Source: Ignelater luminosus (lineage: Eukaryota; Arthropoda; Insecta; Coleoptera; Elateridae). Taken from it: a stretch of DNA of 64,000 bases. The stretch lies in the NCBI GenBank assembly GCA_011009095.1, contig VTPC01000842.1:589734-653733 (forward strand). Direction: 5' to 3'. Below, in pieces: positions 1 to 11,090 of the stretch; within the stretch, counting starts at the first letter, position 1; the number at the start of each line of letters is the position of its first letter. A program made the translations under genes and the position numbers. The notes beneath the pieces were generated by a model. That model saw only the letters and a program-made list of their open reading frames with translations. It made no database searches and was not told where the DNA came from.

Positions 1-394
1 ACGAAAGCCACTTGTCCGGCATGTTCGTGGATTCAGCTGTCGTTGTTGCTGAGTGTTTCACTATATTGTGTAGAAACGGTCGTTCTGCTTGAATATTCCT
101 CAGCGTTCCTCTAGACCCCTTTTGGCTACCCTTATTCTTGAGGGCATTTAACACAACACACTTGCAGGGTCCTTCACTTGGCTTGCACGCCGCTCCGCTT
201 AGCTAACTACTACCATAACTAAATTTTTACGTTTGGTAAATAGATACCTTATTGTGCATCAAGAACTCATAAAAGCAGCTTCATCAGAAATGGACACGGA
301 AGGAGTCTCCACGAAGATTGAGTTCAAAGAGTTAAACACTGCATCTGATCTCAAAACTGAGAACAATCGGGCGTCCGTCTCCTGGAATCGACTT
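1..394. other. No gene recognised
   Basis: I see no convincing coding region or repeat here. The open frames are short and lack a known motif. The 3' part may be the degraded upstream continuation of the LINE that becomes readable near 395. Confidence 0.5.
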
Positions 395-1330
395 AGTCGT
401 CCACACCAACAACATACCATGCAACCGTGAAACGAGGCGTGTTATAGATGCTGATGATACGGCCATAGTGACTCAGGGGGCAAGTTTCGAAGAAGTAGAA
501 TGTAGATTATCGGCCGCTTTGGAAGAGCTAGCAGACTGCTATGACAGGAACTCGTTGAAACCGAACCCTAAGAAAACCCAGGTATGCGCCTACCATCTTA
601 ATAACCGCCAGGCAATGAGAAGACTAAACATAACCTGGACGAGACAACCTTTGAAACACTATCATAATATCATCTAGGAATAATATAATTTGCAAATTGA
701 CTGGTATACCACTTGGGGAGCTCAACCAAGTGTGCTCTAAACTGTAGAATACTCAGCTCCAGTATGGAGCACACATCCATATAGTCGATTGCGCAATAAA
801 TGATGCTGATCGAATAATCTCTGGATATTTAAATCCCACTCTAACAGATAAAATTTACCCCATTATAGGTATTGCTCCACCATCCATTAGCAGGGAGGTT
901 GTTTTGGAAGTTGAGAGGAGGAAGCACGCAACTGACCCAAGGCATTCCTTGTTTGGACAACAGAGATATCAAACAAGATTAAAATCTAGGAAAAGCTTTA
1001 TAAATTCCACGGATGTGCTTGAAACCACTGCCGGGCGACGCGACGGTAGGCGTCTCACCCTGATGAGGTTTCGGAACCAAGAGAGGAACTAAATGAAAAC
1101 AGTCATATACTACTTGGAGAGTCGTCAACAGATTCACAACCAACACTTCGCGATGCACGAAGTATTTAAACAGATGTGGATATGCAAAGGACGATAGATG
1201 TGGATGTAGAGAAACACAAGACGCTGACCACTTACTAGTCTGTCCAGATTTAGGGGAAGGCTGCACCCATCGAAACCTCATCGAAGCGATTGACAGTCAT
1301 CCTTTGTGGCGCAATACTGGGTAAACACCA
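395..1330 (+). pseudogene. Non-LTR retrotransposon (LINE) ORF2 remnant, RT core to C-terminus
   Basis: This is the degraded 3' half of a reverse transcriptase ORF from a non-LTR retrotransposon. The catalytic box reads DADDTAIV near 447-470, a variant of the family's YADD. It is followed by a typical thumb stretch with NSLKPNPKKTQVCAYHLNNR and LNITW. After frameshifts, readable pieces resume: a segment with APPSISREVVLEVERRKHA (about 870-930) and a terminal Cys/His-type motif with CRC, DADHLLVCP (about 1199-1255). An intact element would carry endonuclease and RT and copy itself into the genome by target-primed reverse transcription. This copy is 5'-truncated and broken by several frame changes and stops, so it cannot be functional. 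The exact clade (jockey/CR1-like) is a guess. Confidence 0.8.
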
Positions 1331-2036
1331 TTTGATTTTATTAGTAATCCGGACACGGAAAGTAAGGATCAGGAATCCTAAGCTAAATCCCATATAGGGA
1401 GTATAAAACAGGCATTGACTTGCTCAAAACTCTAATTTAAATTCTGTGATCTAATCTAAACAACTTCTCTATCCTTCCTCACTCGCATAGAAACAAAAAG
1501 CTTAAATCTAGATTGATCAAGAGACTAGTAGAGTAAAAGTTTACATTCTAATGTCAGGGATTCTGAAAATCCGTTGAGAGAAAGCAGAATTGTAAAAAGT
1601 ATTCACTTCGCTATTTAATATTCTAATAATCAACTAAAAACTGAATGCAGAAAGTTTTAAAAAGATTGCACAGCATTTTTGAAAGATAAAAGTCGAAATT
1701 ATAGAACCTTAAGCTAAACGTTTGATTTTAAGAGTAAATACAAAATTTGTCTGTTTAAAATTAAGTTTCCAAACTTTTCAAAATAAAACAAAAATCAGTG
1801 TATAATTAGTAACAAAAGAAACCGTCAGTTACTTTGATCGTTATAAACTTACCAGACAACCTTGACTGTGGGCATGGATCTGCAATATAAAAGAAAACAA
1901 ATTATATCAGAACATTGTTACTATCTAAAGTAAAACTTTAGAATTAGATATCAAACTGAAACAGGTACCTACATTTTAATCAAAAATTAGAAACTAATCG
2001 ATTCAATTAAAACTTAAACTACTAATTCGGAACACC

Positions 2037-2038
<2 letters not shown>

Positions 2039-2077
<39 letters not shown>
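2039..2077. repeat. (TA)n/(CA)n microsatellite
   Basis: About 31 bases of alternating TA run into a short CA run. It directly follows ACACCCTG, the end motif of many CAGGGTGT-type MITEs. It may therefore have expanded from the TA target site of a lost insertion; that origin is inference. Confidence 0.9.
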
Positions 2078-3074
2078 ACTATTTAATCATCTTTTCGATC
2101 CTCTGCAAAAATAACATTTTTATCAAGATTATCCACACTTATCGCAACAGAAGTAAATGTTATCAATAAACGGAACAATTCCCTATCTAACTATTATATT
2201 TGATGAGATTTCATTTTTGTGAAATAGCGCAGAGGTGGGATATCCAATACACCATAAAAAGAAAATTGGGCGCAAAGGTATCGAGTTGTTTATATAATGG
2301 GAACTGTACAGGTGGCCAAATTGATTAGAGCTGATAGTGTCAAGATAATAGGTTCGTATGAATTATGTTTTATTTCGTGTGAACAGCCGGCAGCACGAAA
2401 TTCGTAGTAAAAAGTTTGAGATATTCTTATTACCTTTAATGGGTTTTATGTAGTGCTGTGATTTATTACGAAAAGAAACGGATGTAGATAAGACAAGAAC
2501 AACTTTTAGAACAACGTTATTAAAATAATAAAAGTAGATAGCGTACGCGAAATGTTTAAGATAAGAATCAATGTATTAAAAGCATCATTATAGTAAGTGC
2601 ATTTCGAAAGATTGTATCACGAGTTACTTCTTATCACGTAACTGTCATTCGCTATCGGAATAAGAATGTTGGATTCTTACTTTCTGTCTTATCAACAAGG
2701 GCTATGTTACGCAACCAATTGTTATTTGTTTTGTTACATTATTCACCTTTTACTATTTAGCGCCATCCGGCTTGATTAAATGTTTGGTAATTTTTAAATG
2801 ATACTACTACATTTTGTTACAGTTTTCATTTTAAATTTAACTGCAAATTACCGAGATTACAATCTTAGAAATTTCCGTCAACAATAGTAAGCGCAAATAC
2901 AGACCTTTTGATATAAGACACCAAGTTCGAAATTCGCTGATTTTCTTATCATTATTTAAATGATTACAACAGAAAGGAACCACTAATAAATGCCAGTTTC
3001 AAATAATTCTAATTTCAAGTTTTTTTTAAGTTTTTTTAAATTTTCTTAATTAAAAAACTTTTCCTTTTGCAAAT

Positions 3075-3165
3075 TTCAAATTAACAAAAAATAATGTTGC
3101 TGGTGGGATTTGAACTTGGCATTTTGTGTACTAAAAAACTAAAAAACACGTTTCGCAAGAAGCTA
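3075..3165 (-). repeat. Possible tRNA-derived remnant
   Basis: On the minus strand there is an AAGTTCAAATCC segment resembling a B box, preceded at tRNA-like spacing by a weak A-box-like GTAGCTTCTTGCG. The stems do not pair well, so it is at best a decayed SINE or tRNA pseudogene. Confidence 0.25.
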
Positions 3166-4569
3166 CGGTGGCTTGCAAGTATTAACTTGAATTTCTCGTC
3201 TCTTAAACCACTATAAGCTTGCAGTTCTGTTGAAATAATATATAAAAACGTAAATTCAATCTAAAAGAGACACAGTGCTAAGCCAATAACCAAACACACT
3301 ATTACATCCATCAGATACCAAAGTAACAAATGTAGGTTATAAGAGAACTGTTGCTCTATCTTACAGTTACTTCCGTTCCAGTCCCTGACACGACGAGAGC
3401 TGAAATGTAACTTCAAAATAGCCTAGTATGTATTGTAATACTCGCAAGATCCAACAATGATAATAAAATCTGACAAAAATTTTACTATTAGAAAACAAAG
3501 GTTATCCAAAATATGTCCTTATCCCACAAGTGATCAGTTTCGCGTAAGCTCACGTTGAAAACAAACAATAACGCAATGGTGAAGCAAAATTAAATTTAGC
3601 TAAGTACAGCCACTTTACACTCATCAAGAAAATGGAAATCTTCCTGTATAAAAATTGTTCCGCTGTATGAAACATGTTCAGTGTAGCTAGTAGTTTGACA
3701 ATTGAAACGAAAACAATAACATTTGATAATTCGAAAAAACAAAACTCAAAGTGTTCAATAAAATTTAATATTAAAAAAAATAATTAAATGACTTAGCTTA
3801 ATCTGCAATAAACGCCCTAGCATTGGACAAAAGATATCACGCAAACTATAATTTGACTAACATGCGAAAACTAACCTCACTATATATATTGTAATAAAAT
3901 TTAATTAAATTCAAATGTGATATAGGCTAAACCAACTACAACGTTCTGGAATTGAACTTGCGCTTTCTTGAAGACAGCTAGTTTAGTATAAAAGAAATGA
4001 CGAGACTACCGAAACGTCCTTGATCCTGAAGATGGGAAACACAAAATCTCACAGAGAAGCCTCGTAATAAGGAGGCTGGACTGTAAGATATGCCTAAACT
4101 CCACGGACTGGAGCGTTTTTTATAAAAAAAATTCAACGCAGGTAAAAATAGTTTGAATTAACACAAACAGAATCCTTGCAAGACAAAGTAGCTTCTATGT
4201 CAGCTCCTGTTTGTTTTTACTGTTGTATCAAAGTTCAGACTCTACATTTCAAATCAGATTCCCCGACTTTTCCAGGATTTATTTAGTCTATTACTATTCA
4301 AAGGCCGCTTCGCAACTGGGACTTACTTCACATGCGATGATTCGTCTTGCATCTGATCATCACAAGGTCATAACAACGGACGAACTGGTTAACTACTGTC
4401 TTTGTCTATACTTTTGCAGAAATAATGATTCGACATTAGTGTCAGTATTCATTATGCAGTTTCTGAGCTAATTATTCAAATAAAAACAAATTCATAGCTA
4501 TTAAAGAAAAACCACGGTCGTTGCGACCTCTGCTGGAAATTGAAAAAAAAACTAACGACTGGGCCAAAT

Positions 4570-5061
4570 TTGGCGCTACTAGAAAAAACACGGTAACTTC
4601 TTGATCGGCCCGACAGAGAAGCCCGAAGGGCCGATAAGCCCAAAAGGTCCGACATACTCAACGGTCCAACAGGCCCAACGGTCTGAAAGGTCCAGATGGT
4701 CCAACACGCCTGAGAAGCTAGAACAGCCCGACAGATCCGAAAAGCCCGAAAAGTCCAAATCACCCGACAGGTAAGAACGGCCCGACAAGTTCTAAAGGTC
4801 CGACAGGCCCAAACGCTCCGATAAACCCGAGAGATCTAAACAGCTCGATAGACCCGAAGGGCCAAAAAGTCCAAAAGGCCAGACAGACTCGTAGGGTTCG
4901 ATAAGCCCGACAGGCTCCAATGGCTCGACAGACCCGACAACACCGAACAGCCCGAGAGGTCCGATTGACCAGACGTAGGCCCAAAAAAGAGTGATAAAAT
5001 TTTAAAATAAGGTCCAGTCCGACCTAACTCTGAGCTTTGACCCGGCCCGTGCAGGCTTCTA
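4570..5061. repeat. GC-rich 9-bp-periodic block, copy A
   Basis: This block consists of degenerate repeats of roughly CCCGACAGGCCCGAAAGGTC with about 9-base periodicity. Because 9 is a multiple of 3, all frames stay partly open. The minus strand then reads as pseudo-collagen (GPxGPxG) and the other frames as Arg/Ala-rich. The right end carries GGCCCGTGCAGGCTTCTA, the reverse complement of the TAGAG-type terminus seen in the other copies. The left part (about 4590-4620) aligns with copy C through AACTTCTTGATCGG. The right end abuts the ~118-bp array. I do not consider it protein-coding. Confidence 0.8.
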
Positions 5062-5445
5062 ATGGTCCTATCAAAATTGGACTTTGTTGGTAGTGGTAAC
5101 AGGAAGGGTATGAAATGATACCGACCGTCTTTTGTTTTCCAGGTTTTGTTTATATGTATCACAAGAACGAAAGGTCCTATCAAAATGGGACTTTTTTGTT
5201 GACGGTGGTAGAAGGAAGGGTATCAAATGGACCATGCAATCCCGATCGCCTTTTGTTTTTTCAAATTTTGCTTAGATGTATCTCAAGAACAGGCGGTCCT
5301 ATCGAAATGGGACTTTGTTTGTTGGTAGTAGTAGTAATGGAAGGAGGGTACAAACGAACCATGTAATACAGATCGTCTTTTGTTTTCTTGTTTGCCCTAC
5401 ATTGAGGAATCCCACCAAGGTGGGACTTTTTTTGATGGAAGCGGT
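5062..5445. repeat. ~120-bp tandem array, about three units
   Basis: Three units start with GGTCCTATCxAAATGGGAC near 5063, 5172 and 5295. Each contains GAYCGYCTTTTGTTTT (5123, 5244, 5370) and, between units, a TATCACAAGAACG-like piece. The same family forms a longer array at 37525-38370. It lies between GC-rich block A and the truncated end of the copia element. Confidence 0.8.
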
Positions 5446-5559
5446 AAGGTTTTTTAATACCATTTTTCTCAAACCCAAAGTTTTTTTAAAAACTGCCAAA
5501 TTTTATGTTCCAGCATCTCAGTGTCTGTTTTAGACCCTATATAGACTTCTTTAGTTTGC

Positions 5560-6690
5560 ACACCAATTTGTATTTATATTTGCCACTAATGGGGGTGTCG
5601 TATGAAATGTCGGTTTCAATAAAATCTACCTCATAGTCATTGAGCTTGACAGAGTGTTGTATTGTCTCTCTTCACCTCAGGTGATGAATTGGTCCTTCTT
5701 GTTCTTCAACTGCTTCTTACTCGGTGTCGGGTAACAATTCTGGAACAGATTCTTGTTTCTCTTGTTCATTAATTTCTTCGTTCTGTATTATTTTAATTGT
5801 GTTGACTCTTACTACCGGCTTGCTTGTTTTTTCATTAAAAATAACATCTCTAGAAATTGTAATTTGGTTAGTTGAAACATCAAGTAGGCGATAATTTGTC
5901 GAATTCCCATTATAACCTACAAATATTAATTCTTTGCTTTTCGAATCTAGTTTCTTTCTCTTTTGTTTTGGTATATTAACATAAGCATTACAACCAAACG
6001 TTTTTAAATGCGTTAATGTTGGTTTATTCTTCATACGGACTTGTATTTGATGTTTGTTTGGTTGATGTTCTGTTGAGAATGTACACTGCTGTATTCACAG
6101 CTTCGGCTCATAATTCTTTAGGTGAATCCTTCTCATACAAAATTAAACGAGCACATTCCACAATTGTACAGATTTCTCGTTCTGCCTCCCCATTTTGTTC
6201 TAGGGTGTACGGTCCAGTTCACTCCAATTCACTGCCCATTTCAGTTAGGAATTCTTTAAAGTTCACGTTAATAGAGTATGCCCTTTTTAAGGGTCCTCCA
6301 CAGAATGTTTGGGAATAGGCAACACGTCTTACAACTCAGAGCCGGCTTTTCTTTAAAAAGTTCAACTCTTGTTAATTGAACCATAGTTTGCTGTGAATCT
6401 CAAAATTGACAAAAGTCAACTGTTTGACAAAAATTGTTATCGAGTTCAATTTACGATCGTCTTTTGTTTGGTGTCGGTACTTTATCTCACATTAACTGGC
6501 TTTACATCACCTGATTTTGTGTTACGTAGCTGTGCACTTGAAAATTTTAGTTTATGCTGTTTTCCATACATGCAGAATTCACAGAAGAAATTATTTATAT
6601 TTTCTAAATTCACGTCACTTATAATTCCGTTTGATATCATATCTTCATGGTTTTGTAATTTATATGGCCAAGTCGATTCTGCCACAATTT
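5560..6690 (-). pseudogene. copia integrase remnant (pre-integrase, core, C-terminal part)
   Basis: At 6482-6685 lies a gag-pre-integrase segment with CEFCMYGKQHK, the second half of the HHCC zinc motif. At 6035-6310 is the core, including GPYTLEQNGEAERE and LWAEAVNTAVYILNR-like sequence with one stop. At 5717-6034 comes the conserved LKTFGCNAYVNIP ... KSKELIFVGY stretch that follows the catalytic core in copia. Integrase would insert element cDNA into the genome. A decayed piece at about 6310-6480 separates the zinc motif from the core. Stops and frameshifts mean no functional protein. Confidence 0.8.
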
Positions 6691-7009
6691 TAGTTTATCA
6701 GCATGTGTTACCACAAAGTAATGGCTTTAAACTGCATGTAGTATAAATTATTTTCTGTATGTCATTCTAATAAACAGAGGCATACTTATTTTCTTTAATA
6801 ATTTTCATACCTTTCTTTTGTCTACTAAAACTTCAGAGAAAAGATTTTTCCAGAGATCAGGTACATGCAAGACATTTAACATGATAGCATTACATCATGC
6901 GTTGTTCAGAAGTTTTCAAATTTTCATGGTTCTCCTTCCTTTAACTTGTAAGACTGTTGTGTTGTTCATAAGTGTAACTGAAGTTTCTTCGGTACTTTAT
7001 TCAAACGGC

Positions 7010-7075
7010 GAGAAATATTCTTTGCGAAATACATATGCGCTGATGCACCACTATCCATTATTCACACATCATCAT
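7010..7075 (-). pseudogene. copia protease active-site remnant
   Basis: On the minus strand the frame reads IMDSGASAHM, the aspartic protease active site of copia polyproteins. It is preceded by a TGA where the family usually has Trp. The protease would cleave the gag-pol polyprotein. Only the active-site neighbourhood is readable. Confidence 0.7.
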
Positions 7076-7120
7076 TTGATGAAGATAATGCTTTCGTAGT
7101 AGATACTGAGATACTGAACC

Positions 7121-7938
7121 TTAACTTTCTTCTATTGTAAAGGCTGCTACGCTACCTTGGAAACCCCCCCCCCCTCTTAATTTTGATTTTTTCTTATTCT
7201 TATCTTTTTTCGGAGCACGGTATTCTCTTGCAAAATGATCTTTCTTAAAATAATTATAACAGATCACTGACCTTTTGTTTCCTTTAACTTTTGATGTAAC
7301 AAAAACATTTTCCATGGAGATCAAGTTTGCTTCTTCATCCAGCAATGGTGATGTGAGATTCTGTAACGTTTGACGCTGTTCATCAACTGACAGCCACGTT
7401 TGACGTACGTTTCTAAACTTTAGGGGCAAAGAACTTAAAATCTTTGTCATTGTGGCTGTATTACTTACTGTATCTCCAGAATCTCTTTATTTTCTGTGCT
7501 AGATTTTCTACCTTGACAATGTGCATTGGTTGGTTCCATTTTATATTGATGAAACCTCTCTTAATAAATTATTTTATTTGTTTCCGATTTCTGTTGATAA
7601 ATTGTGTCCATCTTGTCGATAATTTCTTTAAAGCTAACACAGTTTTCAGTCACAGTTATTTATGGTAATTTCATCGAGAATGGCACGATGAACATGGAGA
7701 TAGCTTACTTTCTATTCCACTGTTCAATTTCTTTTGTCTCTCCGCTGCTTGGTTTTCTACATCCACCACTTGCAACTTCGAAGGTACCGTTTGCTCTTAA
7801 AGTACATTTCAGTTGAAACTGCTGATAATTCTTTCCGTTGAATTTTCGAACTGAATCCACATCAATTCCATCAGGAATTTTGTTTTCAACACTTCTCGAA
7901 CTCAGGATAGGAAAACCACTAGAACACTTCACATTCAC
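7121..7938 (-). pseudogene. copia gag remnant
   Basis: The 5' part (7705-7938) carries the copia gag start pattern KFNGKNYQQFQLK followed by an FEV..G segment. The 3' part (7121-7450) carries the nucleocapsid region. Its zinc knuckle is degenerate: CYNYFKKDHFAREY, where the family has CxxCxxxGHxxxxC, so the second and last Cys have become Tyr. A Lys-rich tail and a short run of C on the plus strand (Gly codons) follow. Gag would package element RNA in virus-like particles. The middle (7450-7700) is frame-broken. The family assignment is clear; function is lost. Confidence 0.75.
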
Positions 7939-7962
7939 AATCTACTTAATTTCTTGCGTTAT

Positions 7963-7977
7963 GTTGGGCCCATAACC
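7963..7977 (-). promoter_or_regulatory. copia primer binding site (initiator tRNA-Met anticodon region)
   Basis: The minus strand reads GGTTATGGGCCCAAC. GGTTATGGGCCCA is complementary to the anticodon arm of insect initiator tRNA-Met. Drosophila copia is known to prime from such an internal fragment rather than from the tRNA 3' end. It sits immediately inside a CA-ending LTR boundary, as expected. Confidence 0.8.
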
Positions 7978-8091
7978 TGTTGTTTTGCAGTAGTATAATA
8001 AAGAATTGTGAAGGTGAACTGATAGTTTAAAAGCATAAATAGAAACAGTACATTTGTGCATTAACTTGACTAACAGAGCATTGTTCAACGT
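7978..8091 (-). repeat. Putative 5' LTR of the copia element
   Basis: The inner edge is well placed by the primer binding site: the LTR ends in AACAACA on the minus strand. The outer edge is uncertain. A CGTTGAACAATGC at about 8079-8091 resembles the TGTTG start of copia LTRs with one change, giving a short LTR of about 114 bp. A longer LTR is possible, and there is no second LTR to compare. Confidence 0.45.
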
Positions 8092-10829
8092 ACTCTGTGT
8101 ATGTAGCACACGCCGGCATTAGCAGAAACTAGCTGTCGAGTGTCAACTACCAACCTCTAAATATTTAGTGGGAAAAATTCGCGCGGTTTATTTCAAATAC
8201 TCAATAATTGTATAACGAAAAGTTTAGTTTTTCATTAAAAAAAGAATGTCGATGACGTCAATGATCAATGGCACATGATCTTGAAGGTTCATAAATGTAC
8301 AAAAATACAGCTTACTGAAAATTAAGCTCGCATATATGTACTTACATTTTTCTGAAATATATTCCACCATAAGCAGCGTAAATAAGCAATTTTTAATTTT
8401 CTGTTTTGTATTCACTCATAAGAAAAATTACACTTCTTGTAAAAACAGAGAATAGTGTGGTTTGTCGAAAATTCAGGGAAAGCTGTATGAATATAAACAC
8501 ATCAGTGGTAAAATACTAATATTGGAATGTTCTAGACCGTAAATAATTGGGATGAGTAGACCGGAACTCCTGGAATGTCTGTTGGAAGTGTGGAAGTATT
8601 TTTGTGGGTAAGTTCAAGTTCAATGTTTATAAGTTTTCTTTGTTCTCCCGCCAGAACTTATTCATTTGAGTTACATCTACTACGTTATTCGTCATTTTCA
8701 TTTCCTAATGCATACATTTTGTAATAACAAGCGAATTTTTGTTGGCAAAGGTCGTGCTACGAAATCAGCGAGTAACTTATCTTATCAGATGACGATTTTT
8801 TAAAATATTTTACAATAATAGCAATAAGAGGAAATTAACAGAGTACTTCAAAATCTTGATAAGATAAAATTTCTTTAATGAGAAAAAATGTAATTAATTA
8901 CTTCCAATAATAACACTAATTGCAATCAAATCGATCGGAAATAGTAATCAGAAATAAAACGTAACAAGACCAATTACATAAAATTCAAACAGCAGTTATT
9001 AAAGACGGGAAAATGGTACGTCGTTTTGCAAGGATGGATAATCAAAGAAAATCGAGAGGAAGCGTTAAAAGGAAGTGAATCCATTACTGCCCGGATATCA
9101 CAATAAAAATTAACATTTAATGATATTTGACTTTGTATATGTTTGTTGGTTGCTGCTACATACTGACTGGTAGGTAGTTATTAAATTTGTTATTAACTCA
9201 ACAATTCCTTTTGAGAAATTAAAAAAAGATTGTTTATACAACTCTTTCCCAATTATGAAACTTACATAATATTTATGTATAGTTAATTGGGTATATGTTA
9301 ATGATCATTTTAATTTATATTAATACTAAAAAATATGTCACTTTTACAGCAAACGCTTCCTGTTTATAATCTTTGTAGGTGGACGTTTTCCTACAGCAAC
9401 ATTTCACCAGTATGTAATAGCAATCTAGTAATCGAAAGTAGCGTTTTCGAAAAGTACAAAACATTTTGAGGATTTCAATTTTATCTTTTGTCAGATGATG
9501 GTAAAAGACAGGTAAACAGTTCTTAGAAACAAATCATTCTGCTTCAGTGATTTAAAGGATTAAGACTATTGTCATTCAATACAAAAAGGAAAACGAGGTA
9601 TTGAACCCATAAAACATCTTCAGAGAAATAAATAACAATCAAGTTTTAAAAATCCCTCTTGCATTTTAATGGACAATAATCTTCTTAAAATACATAAATT
9701 TGAAATCAGTTAACATCTTCCTGAAACCCCTTTTAACCTTCACAAACCTATTATTTGTAATTCTCAGAAAAATATTAATAAAGAACGGATACCATGGTTA
9801 TTCGAAATAATTAACAATTGAATCGAATATTCTGATATGACTTCAAAGCTATGGGCAATTCAAATTCAAAAAAAGGATAGCAACCTAACCTATACACTTA
9901 CCTTGAAAATTCAATTTAAAAAATGAATTTCTTATATTTAAATTTTAGAATAACCTAAGTAAAAATGATAATATGATAATACACACAAAATAATTTATTT
10001 ATTAATTGTGTTAAGGTCAAAAGTAGTTACTGCAATTATCCAATTTTCTACGTATTTCAATGTCAGAATTGTTGCTCTCGACGTCACTTATGTTCTAGAA
10101 GAACAATTTACCTCGAACTTAAAGAAAATCACTGCAAAAATCAGACGCACATTCACAGTTAATTGATACACACTTTTCTATAAAAAAAAGAAAAATAAAA
10201 CAAAAACGTACTTTTGTTTTTGTTTACAGAATTCCATAGCAACAGCATAAGATATCTAGCAGACAAACCAAAGGTAACTTCAAAATATACAATTGCATAT
10301 TTTGTAATGTAATGTACTTTTTTCTAACATCGTATTCGAAAGTACGCCTATCTTTATTCATTTTGCTATGGAAACAAGAGATTACTTGATTAGTCAGGAA
10401 AGTACAAACTTCAAGAAAAAATTAATTTATTCTTCTTCTGGAGGTGTACATGAAAACTCTTCACTATCACTTTTACTCATTTTTAAGAAATACAAAACCA
10501 AAATTGCGAATAATTACATAATTACCTACGCAACAGCAACGCCAACAGGTCAGAGCGTGAATTTTTTTATATTTACAATTTTGTTTTCGTCACCTTCACA
10601 GACAACATGATTTTTACGAAAAAATTCAAACGGTTTTTAATTTATTTGTGATTTCTGCATTTATATCACTTCAAACATGTAAATGCAAAAAAATGTTTAG
10701 AAATAAATACTATTCAACTTTATTTACACATTATTTATAAAATGCATTTTATTATTAATATTTAATACAAATTTAAAGTGCTGCCATGCAAATACTGAAA
10801 TTTGACAGTTTCAACAAATGAAGATTTTG
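8092..10829. other. AT-rich stretch without a recognisable gene
   Basis: No coding region, tandem repeat or element terminus that I can support. Open frames are short and low in complexity. Confidence 0.5.
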
Positions 10830-10895
10830 GTTGTTTGGTTACAGATATTGATTTCTAATCAGGAGATCCGGGTTCGACTTCTGCTGTTGACTAGT
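10830..10895 (+). repeat. tRNA-Arg-like SINE remnant
   Basis: It contains GGTTACAGATATTGATTTCTAATCAGG followed by the B-box-like GGGTTCGACTTC. The anticodon loop position reads TTTCTAA, giving TCT (Arg). It is similar in layout to the minus-strand copy at 11018-11090. Stems are partly lost, so it is not a functional tRNA gene. Confidence 0.5.
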
Positions 10896-11017
10896 AATTT
10901 CTTTCTATTTTTTAAATTTTTATTTGACATCTCCTTTTTATAATAATTAACTAGAATAATTCTACTTATAAAAAACTTAATAATATAAAAATTAAGGAAA
11001 AAACTAAAAACGTCACA

Positions 11018-11090
11018 AGGTGTCCGACAGCGAGGATCGAACGCAGGACCTGTAGATTAGAAGTCAGACGCTGTATCCAAATAACCACAT
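11018..11090 (-). repeat. tRNA-Arg-like SINE remnant (inverted partner)
   Basis: The minus strand reads TTTGGATACAGCGTCTGAC then CTTCTAA (anticodon TCT position) then GCGTTCGATCCTCGC, with A- and B-box-like elements at tRNA spacing. It is inverted relative to the copy at 10830-10895. The anticodon stem is imperfect. Confidence 0.55.

Larger units (their letters stand above)
1331..4569. other. AT-rich stretch without a recognisable gene
   Basis: No supported coding region. It holds a TA microsatellite near 2039 and a weak tRNA-like segment near 3075-3165. A CCGACTTTTCCAGG-like motif at about 4262 resembles one at about 47292. Otherwise I see only scattered short open frames. Confidence 0.5.
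5530..8091 (-). mobile_element. Truncated Ty1/copia-type LTR retrotransposon
   Basis: On the minus strand, in order, lie a short LTR-like segment, a primer binding site, gag with a CCHC remnant, protease and integrase. This is the domain order of copia elements. The reverse transcriptase, RNase H and 3' LTR are missing. Recognisable sequence stops near 5530, just beyond the ~120-bp array. Frames are broken by stops and shifts, and the integrase N-terminal region (6310-6480) is strongly decayed. It is an old, inactive copy. Confidence 0.85.

Noticed and set aside
4476..4984. Gly-Pro-rich open frames that look like collagen, minus strand
   Set aside because: All frames of the 9-bp-periodic block are open; the pattern recurs in the other GC-rich copies with different frames and no start, signal or splice context.
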